This document shows, one piece after another, positions 1 to 4,705 of a stretch of DNA of 6,660 bases. The stretch covers positions 1-6,660 of the forward strand of contig CAILKC010000345.1 in the NCBI GenBank assembly GCA_903834675.1. Reading direction: 5' to 3'. Position 1 is the first letter of the stretch; every line of letters begins with the position of its first letter. The notes beneath the pieces are model-generated. The model was not told the DNA's origin and made no database searches. It saw only the letters and a list, made by a program, of their open reading frames with translations. This stretch comes from an uncultured Victivallales bacterium (GTDB taxonomy: Bacteria; Verrucomicrobiota; Lentisphaeria; Oligosphaerales; JAFGRS01). Both the position numbers and the translations under genes were made by a program.

Positions 1-21
1 CGACGCAGCGGCGCCCTCCAA

Positions 22-53
22 CGCCCGGAGTCCGCCATGGCAGACTCCGGGCG
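22..53. terminator. Perfect 11-bp inverted repeat, terminator-like hairpin
   Basis: CGCCCGGAGTC at 22-32 pairs perfectly with GACTCCGGGCG at 43-53 across a 10-nt loop. The loop itself contains the palindrome GCCATGGC. The stem is strong and GC-rich, but no T-run follows it on either strand, so it is not a textbook intrinsic terminator. It most likely ends a transcription unit lying to the left of the window; it could also be an mRNA-stabilising or Rho-linked 3' structure. Confidence 0.5.
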
Positions 54-263
54 GAATGGGAAACGCCTGGTGTCATACGAGGTTGCGGCAAGTCTCATAC
101 AAGCAGGATCCCCGGTTGGTGCCGGACCTGACCGCCAGAGAACTCCGCTGCCCCGGCAGGGGATTCTGCCATTCGTCATGGGTCTTTGGTCATTCGACAT
201 TCTGCGGTTCTCATACCAGCAAACCCCTACGGAGCTGACTTGCGCCCCTTCAGCTGCATGTAC

Positions 264-292
264 TTGCGGGGATGTAGTTTCGGTGCTACATT
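264..292 (+). promoter_or_regulatory. Putative sigma70-type promoter for the zinc-ribbon/EIIA pair
   Basis: TTGCGG at 264-269 and TACATT at 287-292 are separated by 17 nt, the preferred spacing for a housekeeping promoter. Transcription would start near 299, about 40 nt before the zinc-ribbon start codon. A small inverted repeat, ATGTAG (272-277) with CTACAT (286-291), spans the spacer and the -10 element. The -10 hexamer and the following CCTG recur exactly upstream of the hydrogenase operon. The prediction rests on eye-matched hexamers only. Confidence 0.35.
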
Positions 293-306
293 CCTGACTG
301 GTCAGG
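293..306. promoter_or_regulatory. Operator-like palindrome CCTGAC-TG-GTCAGG
   Basis: CCTGAC (293-298) and GTCAGG (301-306) are perfect inverted half-sites around a 2-nt centre. They begin directly after the predicted -10 element and cover the expected transcription start. That is a classic place for a repressor to bind. I do not recognise the half-site as belonging to a particular regulator family. A short hairpin at the 5' end of the transcript is the alternative reading. Confidence 0.35.
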
Positions 307-327
307 TTGGTTGAGTCGATTCTTCCT

Positions 328-332
328 AGGGA
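328..332 (+). promoter_or_regulatory. Ribosome binding site of the zinc-ribbon gene
   Basis: AGGGA lies 6 nt before the ATG at 339. This supports that start, as no upstream in-frame alternative has a comparable site. Confidence 0.5.
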
Positions 333-338
333 CAGGCG

Positions 339-665
339 ATGCATGACCTGCTGACAGCCTTGCTGGAACTGCAGGAACTCGAGATTGTGCTCGAGGAGTC
401 GCGCATCGTGCATGGGGATTCTGTGCTGGCGTCCGCCGCCCGGGTCGAGAAGCGGGTCAAGACGCTACGGCAGTCGGTTTCGGTGGGCGAACTACGGCGG
501 TACGACGCCTTGCGGCGCGGCGGGCCCGCGGTGGTGAAGGAGCACGACGGAAGCTGTGGGGGGTGTCACCTGAACGTCCCCCGCGGCGACCTGAACCGGA
601 TGCTGCGCATCGAGGCAGACTGGCTCTGTCCGAACTGCGGGCGCTACCTTCTGGTGAGCCCTTGA
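339..665 (+). CDS. Short C4-type zinc-ribbon protein (DUF164/zf-RING_7-like)
   Basis: This 108-residue protein has a mostly helical N-terminal part (about residues 1-60), rich in Leu, Glu and Arg and likely coiled-coil. A C-terminal zinc ribbon follows, with Cys73-x2-Cys76 and Cys97-x2-Cys100. The surrounding pattern (GSCGGCHLNVP, then WLCPNCGRYL) matches the C4 zinc-ribbon family known as DUF164. Typical members are about 230-250 residues with a long coiled-coil hairpin, so this one has an abbreviated helical region while the ribbon is intact. Family members are thought to bind nucleic acid or act in translation or regulation; the exact role here is unknown. The stop codon lies just before, or overlaps, the start of the EIIA gene, so the two are probably co-transcribed and perhaps co-regulated. 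There is no signal peptide or membrane segment, which suggests a cytoplasmic protein. Confidence 0.85.
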   Translation: MHDLLTALLELQELEIVLEESRIVHGDSVLASAARVEKRVKTLRQSVSVGELRRYDALRRGGPAVVKEHDGSCGGCHLNVPRGDLNRMLRIEADWLCPNCGRYLLVSP

Positions 666-694
666 GGTCCAGGCCGACAACGGATGGCGCCCCC

Positions 695-1153
695 TTGCAG
701 ATCACCGTGTTTTTGCCCAAGGAGCACGTCGTGCTCGGCCTGCGAGGGGCCGATCGGCGCGCCATCCTGCGGGCGCTGTCGGCCCCCCTGGTCGAGGAGC
801 AGACGGTGACGGACGCCAACGTCTTTCTCGACGAACTTGAGGCACGGGAACAGCAGATCACCACGCAGATGACGGGGGGAGTGGCCTTTCCCCACGCCCG
901 TAGCCAGGCAGTTAAGCGGTTGGCGCTGACCGTTGGGCTGGCGAGCGCTCCCGGCCTGGCCTTCAGTGCCGCCGACCGGGAGCCTTGCCGTCTGTTTTTT
1001 CTGATTGCTGTGCCGCCGGCAGCTCCGACGGCCCATCTGCCCCTGCTGCGGTACCTGAGCGCGTTTGTGCGCCAAGACCGTCAGGTCGGCCGCCTGCTTG
1101 AGGCCCATACGTCACTTCAGGTCGTGCGGCTGCTGGCAGCGCTCAAACGCTGA
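695..1153 (+). CDS. PTS EIIA type-2 domain protein (PtsN/fructose EIIA-like)
   Basis: From the TTG at 695 the product has 152 residues, the usual length of a free-standing EIIA type-2 domain. It begins in register with the family (ITVFLPKEHVVLGL corresponds to the usual start in which a 'Leu-x-Pro-Glu-x-Val' stretch follows the first residues). The phosphorylated histidine is His67 in GGVAFPHAR, matching the family's 'GVAIPH' signature. Such proteins accept phosphate from HPr or NPr. They either feed a sugar permease or, as in PtsN, act as regulators. No EIIB/EIIC genes are visible, which favours a regulatory role, but the window is short. An alternative TTG at 662 overlaps the upstream TGA (TTGA) and would add 11 residues with translational coupling. 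An ATG at 563 would overlap the zinc-ribbon gene by about 100 bases and is less likely. The gene is certain; the start is not. Confidence 0.85.
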   Translation: MQITVFLPKEHVVLGLRGADRRAILRALSAPLVEEQTVTDANVFLDELEAREQQITTQMTGGVAFPHARSQAVKRLALTVGLASAPGLAFSAADREPCRLFFLIAVPPAAPTAHLPLLRYLSAFVRQDRQVGRLLEAHTSLQVVRLLAALKR

Positions 1154-1180
1154 ACAGCCGCCGCCGCTCTCCGGCTTCAA

Positions 1181-1197
1181 GCAGGCTCTGAGCCTGC
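1181..1197. terminator. Hairpin between convergent genes, possible bidirectional terminator
   Basis: GCAGGCT (1181-1187) pairs perfectly with AGCCTGC (1191-1197) around a CTG triloop. It sits in the 61-base gap between the ends of the EIIA gene and dfx, which converge here. No T-run follows on either strand, so termination is inferred from its position and symmetry. Confidence 0.45.
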
Positions 1198-1214
1198 GCC
1201 CGCTGAACCTGCGG

Positions 1215-1592
1215 TTACGCCTTCCACAAGCCGTGCTTGTTGCAGTACTCTCGGGCGCAGACGGCGACCGCATCGGTGCAGAATAGGGCTTCCGCCGCCT
1301 GCCCGGGCTTCAGGTACTGCCGGCAGAGTTTGCCGTCGGCCAGGAGTTCGATCCACTCGATGTAATGGTCGTCCGCCATGGGGTGCGGCAGGCTGCCCAC
1401 GGTCACCTTGTAGCCGCCTGCCACCTTGGTGATCACGGGGATGTGCTTTTCTTTCGAGGCGTCCACCGTGTTCTCAAGGACCAGTACCATGGGCTCACCG
1501 CAGCACTCGGGCGTGCAGTCGCAACTCTCCCCCTTGATCACTTCGACGAAGGCCACGCAGCACGCACACTTGTAGACATTGCCCTGCTTCAT
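1215..1592 (-). CDS. dfx: Desulfoferrodoxin (superoxide reductase, two-iron class)
   Basis: This 125-residue cytoplasmic enzyme reduces superoxide to hydrogen peroxide without releasing O2, taking electrons typically from rubredoxin. The N-terminal desulforedoxin-like domain (residues 1-36) supplies the Center I iron site: Cys9, Cys12 and the Cys30-Cys31 pair before GEPM. The C-terminal domain holds the Center II Fe(His)4(Cys) site: His50, His70, His76, Cys117 and His120, in the contexts EKHIP, LPHPM, DDHYIEW and CNKHG. Glu48 and Lys49 match the conserved Glu-Lys beside the active site. Length and ligand spacing are normal for the family. Three extra cysteines (11, 24 and 26) crowd the Center I region, and the Cys12-Cys30 spacing is a little longer than in the Desulfovibrio protein. 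The ATG at 1592 is preceded by a strong AAGGAGG. The gene is transcribed away from the hydrogenase operon and converges on the EIIA gene. Confidence 0.96.
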   Translation of the reverse strand: MKQGNVYKCACCVAFVEVIKGESCDCTPECCGEPMVLVLENTVDASKEKHIPVITKVAGGYKVTVGSLPHPMADDHYIEWIELLADGKLCRQYLKPGQAAEALFCTDAVAVCAREYCNKHGLWKA

Positions 1593-1603
1593 CGCGATCC
1601 ATG

Positions 1604-1610
1604 CCTCCTT
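1604..1610 (-). promoter_or_regulatory. Strong ribosome binding site of dfx
   Basis: On the minus strand AAGGAGG lies 11 nt before the ATG at 1592. It is a near-perfect Shine-Dalgarno match, a little far from the start. It excludes the much longer open frame that continues upstream to 2090 as the true coding region. Confidence 0.75.
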
Positions 1611-1995
1611 GTTGCTCTGACCGGGCTGCCGGGTCCCAGCGTACCCTTGCCGCTGGCCGCAGCCGTTCCGTCTATCCTGGCCCAACCGTTGGCAGTACCC
1701 CAGACGGCGTGCATCCGGCACGCAGCCCCTGGGCGTCGCCCTGACGCAGTCAGCCGCCGTTCCGTCGCGCGGCCTTCTGCCTCCCAGCAGACCCTCAGGT
1801 AGACTGCGATGGCCCGCAGAAGGTTCCCGTGACGCCCGTAATCCCGCCGAGACTCCTGCCGATCTCGCCGACTGCGGCAAGGGCGTCGCGGTCCTGTCTG
1901 AGCTTCTCCAGCCTGGGATTTCTGTCTGTTTTTGTCCAAGCTTGACGGGGCGATGGTGGTTCGATTCAGTCCCCCCCATTTTGCGCCACTCTGCC

Positions 1996-2023
1996 TTGCA
2001 AGCTCTCTTCCGGCCACTACATT
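1996..2023 (+). promoter_or_regulatory. Putative sigma70-type promoter of the hydrogenase operon
   Basis: TTGCAA (1996-2001) and TACATT (2018-2023) are 16 nt apart, reading towards hydC. Transcription would start near 2030, leaving a leader of roughly 225 nt. The 11-mer CTACATTCCTG (2017-2027) is identical to 286-296, where it also forms the -10 region of a predicted promoter with a TTGC-type -35. The shared sequence and geometry raise confidence, but no experiment supports it. Confidence 0.35.
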
Positions 2024-2242
2024 CCTGGCTTGTTTTGTCCTGTTTGTCGGGTTGTTGCGAGGGCGACAGCCCCGGCGGAACGGTGGTCACGGGGCGTGTG
2101 CCTGTACCGTCGGCAGGATAGGTGTCGGTCCTTCCAGATGTTTGTCAGTACAGAAGACCAAAGGGCGGTTGTTACGCCCCGAAAAGAGAAAACTTTCGCG
2201 ATTCGGCGCTGCGATTCCGGGGTGGGGATTGCGGGTCGGATG

Positions 2243-2248
2243 AAGGAG
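2243..2248 (+). promoter_or_regulatory. Ribosome binding site of hydC
   Basis: AAGGAG lies 7 nt before the ATG at 2256, an ideal arrangement that fixes the start of the operon's first gene. Confidence 0.8.
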
Positions 2249-2255
2249 ACGGTGC

Positions 2256-2777
2256 ATGTCATGCACGACCTGTAGCGGCAACGCAAATCTGATCGAGAAG
2301 TTTCCAGAGAAGCGGATGGAGCTGGAGGCGTACATCGCGACGTTACCGATCGGCGCTGATCGCGAGCGGAACCGCGGCCTGCTGATCCAGTGCCTGCACA
2401 AGGCGCAGGAGGTTTTCGGCTATTTGCCTGAGGAGGTGCAGATGTTTGTGGCGAAGCCGCTGCACCTGCATCTGTCCGAGGTCTACGGCGTGGTCAGCTT
2501 CTACTCCTTTTTCACGGACAAGCCGGTAGGCCGGTACCGGATCAGCGTGTGCATGGGCACGGCCTGTTTTGTGCGCGGGGCCACCAAGGTATTGGATGAG
2601 TTCAAGCGCTACCTGACGGTCAGCGAGGGGGAGACGACCCCGGACGGCAAGTTTACGCTGGGGGCTCTGCGCTGCGTTGGGGCGTGCAGCCTGGCGCCGG
2701 TGGTTTCCGTCAACGGGCGTGTCTACGGCAACGTGGCGCCCAAGAAGGTCGCCGATATTCTGGAAGCATGCGAGTAA
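2256..2777 (+). CDS. hydC: [FeFe]-hydrogenase subunit HydC (NuoE/HndA-like, [2Fe-2S])
   Basis: This 173-residue protein is the thioredoxin-fold [2Fe-2S] subunit of an NAD(P)-linked [FeFe]-hydrogenase, homologous to NuoE of complex I and HndA of Desulfovibrio. A helical N-terminal bundle (about residues 15-75, with GYLPEEVQ) precedes the thioredoxin-like domain, with the family stretch EVYGVVSFYSFF at 75-86. The cluster ligands are Cys99-x4-Cys104 and Cys140-x3-Cys144 (CMGTAC and CVGACSLAP), the exact NuoE spacing. In the complex it passes electrons to or from the flavoprotein HydB encoded next. An unusual N-terminal tip carries Cys3-x2-Cys6, ahead of the conserved part. The gene heads the operon and ends 24 nt before hydB. 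Taken alone it could belong to a formate dehydrogenase or complex I set; the hydA neighbour assigns it to a hydrogenase. Confidence 0.95.
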   Translation: MSCTTCSGNANLIEKFPEKRMELEAYIATLPIGADRERNRGLLIQCLHKAQEVFGYLPEEVQMFVAKPLHLHLSEVYGVVSFYSFFTDKPVGRYRISVCMGTACFVRGATKVLDEFKRYLTVSEGETTPDGKFTLGALRCVGACSLAPVVSVNGRVYGNVAPKKVADILEACE

Positions 2778-2801
2778 CCCTAAGCAGAGAGAATCTGTGC
2801 G

Positions 2802-4646
2802 ATGATCGACACGGTTGAACAACTTGAACGGTACTCCGCGGCCGTGAAGGAAACGCGGGTAAGCGCGGCCAGGAGCCGCATTCTGGTGTCGATGGGCACC
2901 TGTGGTGTGGCGGCGGGAACGGCCGCCGTGCTGGAAGCGATTCGGGAGGAGCTGCGTCGCCGCGAGCTTACGGCGGAAGTGGACGTGGTGGAGACCGGCT
3001 GCATGGGGTTGTGCCACAGCGAGCCCACCGTAGAGGTGATCAACGGGCGCACGGCCAGGCGCGTGATCCTGGGCAACCTCGATGCGTCCCAGGCGCACGC
3101 GGTGGTGGCGACGCTGGCGGGGCCAGTGGCGGATGTCTGCGAGATCAAACGGGACTGGTACTACCCTGAGTACGAGGAGAACACGGCCAACCTGCCGCAG
3201 GCCCGGATCGTGTTGCGCAACACCGGCCAGATCAACCCTGAGGTCATCGACGACTACCTCGCCTGCGACGGCTATCGGGCCCTGGCTGCGGCGCTGACGA
3301 CCATGACGCCGACGGCGGTCATCCAGGTGGTGAAGGATTCCGGTTTGCGCGGGCGCGGGGGCGGCGGTTTCCCGACGGGTTCGAAATGGGCCTTTGCGGC
3401 GGCGCAGCAGAACCCCGAGAAGTACGTCATCTGCAATGCTGACGAGGGCGATCCGGGGGCCTTCATGGACCGGGCGGTGCTGGAGGGCGATCCGCACTCG
3501 GTGTTGGAGGCCATGGCGATTGCCGGCTATGCGGTCGGCTCGCACTTTGGCTTGGTCTACGTCCGGGCCGAGTACCCCATGGCCGTCAAGCGGCTGCTGC
3601 TGGCCATCGGGCAGGCCCGGGAGAAGGGGTTTCTGGGGCGCAACATTCTCGGCTCGGGTTTTGATTTCGACATTGAGTTGAAGTATGGCGCCGGCGCCTT
3701 TGTGTGCGGCGAAGAGACGGCGTTGATCCACTCCATCGAGGGCAAGCGTGGTGAACCGACCTTCAAGCCTCCGTTTCCGGCGGTTGCCGGGCTTTGGGGC
3801 AAGCCGACGATCGTGAACAACGTCGAGACCTTTGCGAACGTGGGCGCCATTCTCCGCCAGGGCGCCGCGTGGTTCCGTCGGATCGGCACCCAGAAGAGTC
3901 CGGGGACAAAGGTGTTTGCTCTGGCGGGCAAGGTCAGTCGCGTGGGTTTGACCGAGGTGCCGATGGGGACGTCGTTGCGCGACATCATCTTCACCATCGG
4001 CGGCGGTTGCCGGGACGGCCGCGCCTTCAAGGCCGTCCAAACGGGGGGTCCTTCCGGCGGTTGCATCCGCTCCAACAAGCTGGATACGCCGATCGACTAC
4101 GACACCCTGATTGGCTTGGGTTCGATGATGGGTTCGGGCGGCATGATCGTCATGGACGAGGACGATTGCATGGTCAACGTGGCCAAGTTCTTCCTCGAAT
4201 TCACCCTGGACGAATCCTGTGGCAAGTGTACGCCCTGTCGCATTGGCAACAAGCGGTTGCACGAGATGCTGACGGTGATCTGCCAGGGCAAGGGCACGCC
4301 GGAGACTCTGGTCAAACTTCGCACGCTGGCTCACACCATCAAGGACACCGCGCTTTGCGGCCTGGGCCAGACCTCTCCCAACCCGGTGCTCAGCACCATG
4401 ATCCAATTCCCGGAGGAGTACAGGGCGCATGTCGAGGACAAATGCTGTCCGGCCGGCGTCTGTGCGCGGCTGATCACCTACACGATCACCGACAAGTGCG
4501 TTGGCTGTACGCTGTGCGCCCGCAACTGCCCGGTTGGCTGCATCGCCGGTGAGCGTAAGTCACAGCATGTGATTGACCAGGAAAAGTGCATCAAGTGCGG
4601 GGTCTGCTTCGACACCTGCAAGTTCCACGCCATCGACAAGCGCTGA
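2802..4646 (+). CDS. hydB: [FeFe]-hydrogenase flavoprotein HydB (NuoF/HndC-like) with fused HndB-like domain
   Basis: This 614-residue NAD(P)H- and FMN-binding subunit has four parts. Residues 1-105 are a thioredoxin-like ferredoxin domain with Cys34 and Cys67-x3-Cys71, closest in pattern to HndB (MGTCGVAAG, TGCMGLC). Residues about 150-440 are the NuoF core: FMN loop GRGGGGFPTGSKW at 184-196, CNADEGDPGAF at 211-221, GAGAFVCGEETAL at 296-308, then an SLBB region. The [4Fe-4S] site has Cys473, Cys476, Cys479 and Cys519. The C-terminal domain (from about 560) carries two [4Fe-4S] clusters, Cys566/569/572/576 and Cys596/599/602/606. This layout matches HydB of Thermotoga-type bifurcating hydrogenases, where this flavin is thought to be the bifurcation site. 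His543, Cys549 and Cys554 lie where HydB proteins have a further conserved Cys/His group. The ribosome binding site is weak (AGAGAGAA near 2786-2793), which suggests coupling to hydC. Confidence 0.96.
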   Translation: MIDTVEQLERYSAAVKETRVSAARSRILVSMGTCGVAAGTAAVLEAIREELRRRELTAEVDVVETGCMGLCHSEPTVEVINGRTARRVILGNLDASQAHAVVATLAGPVADVCEIKRDWYYPEYEENTANLPQARIVLRNTGQINPEVIDDYLACDGYRALAAALTTMTPTAVIQVVKDSGLRGRGGGGFPTGSKWAFAAAQQNPEKYVICNADEGDPGAFMDRAVLEGDPHSVLEAMAIAGYAVGSHFGLVYVRAEYPMAVKRLLLAIGQAREKGFLGRNILGSGFDFDIELKYGAGAFVCGEETALIHSIEGKRGEPTFKPPFPAVAGLWGKPTIVNNVETFANVGAILRQGAAWFRRIGTQKSPGTKVFALAGKVSRVGLTEVPMGTSLRDIIFTIGGGCRDGRAFKAVQTGGPSGGCIRSNKLDTPIDYDTLIGLGSMMGSGGMIVMDEDDCMVNVAKFFLEFTLDESCGKCTPCRIGNKRLHEMLTVICQGKGTPETLVKLRTLAHTIKDTALCGLGQTSPNPVLSTMIQFPEEYRAHVEDKCCPAGVCARLITYTITDKCVGCTLCARNCPVGCIAGERKSQHVIDQEKCIKCGVCFDTCKFHAIDKR

Positions 4647-4660
4647 GGCGGTCGGGCGGG

Positions 4661-4702
4661 ATGCGTATCAACGAGAACAGGGTTCAACCCATTGAGGCGT
4701 AG
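4661..4702 (+). other. Possible 13-codon mini-ORF ahead of hydA
   Basis: An ATG at 4661 opens a 13-codon frame (MRINENRVQPIEA) ending in TAG three bases before the hydA ATG. The GAGG that should serve hydA lies inside its last codons. Ribosomes ending here could re-start on hydA. The only purine-rich stretch before it (GGGCGGG) directly abuts the ATG, too close for good initiation. It may be chance. Confidence 0.2.
4694..4697 (+). promoter_or_regulatory. Ribosome binding site of hydA
   Basis: GAGG lies 8 nt before the ATG at 4706. It is modest but well placed, and it supports this start, which also matches the normal N-terminus of the ferredoxin domain. Confidence 0.55.
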
Positions 4703-4705
4703 ACG

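Larger units (their letters stand above)
1593..2255. other. Gene-free divergent intergenic region, about 660 bases
   Basis: No open frame here looks like a protein I recognise. The frames running through it are Arg/Pro/Ser-rich, lack plausible ribosome binding sites, or lack a start codon. The dfx-proximal part must carry the dfx promoter, but I found no convincing minus-strand -35/-10 pair. The hydC-proximal part (about 2030-2255) is probably a transcribed leader. It contains a hairpin, GGGCG (2163-2167) with CGCCC (2175-2179), and a distant inverted pair, CTGTAC (2102-2107) with GTACAG (2148-2153). I do not recognise a known riboswitch, a tRNA or a Rex operator in it. Confidence 0.6.

Noticed and set aside
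37..297. 86-residue open frame on the + strand before the zinc-ribbon gene
   Set aside because: Its ATG sits in the loop of the 22-53 hairpin, there is no ribosome binding site, the product resembles nothing I know, and it runs through the predicted promoter.
1795..1968. Minus-strand stop-to-stop frame containing the stretch [20 protein letters not shown], rather protein-like
   Set aside because: It has no ATG, GTG or TTG start and is short. It might be a gene remnant, but no family was recognised, so it is not called as a pseudogene.
1957..1980. GGTTCGATTC resembling a tRNA T-arm, followed by a C-run
   Set aside because: The flanking bases do not form a T-stem, and no matching acceptor, D or anticodon arms could be found.
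1593..2090. Minus-strand frames upstream of dfx, including a 291-residue reading that contains dfx
   Set aside because: The dfx ATG at 1592 has its own AAGGAGG and matches the family N-terminus. The upstream extension is Arg/Pro/Ser-rich with no family features.
2343..4430. 695-residue open frame on the minus strand opposite hydC and hydB
   Set aside because: It is a high-GC shadow of two clearly identified genes, and its His/Arg/Gln-rich translation matches no protein family.
2256..4646. NuoE and NuoF homologues as parts of respiratory complex I
   Set aside because: They are followed directly by an [FeFe]-hydrogenase gene rather than nuoG, and HydB has the added ferredoxin domains typical of hydrogenase complexes.
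4680..4690. GGGTTCAACCC palindrome between hydB and hydA
   Set aside because: It can form only a 4-bp stem with a triloop, lies inside the mini-ORF, and has no further sign of being an operator or terminator.
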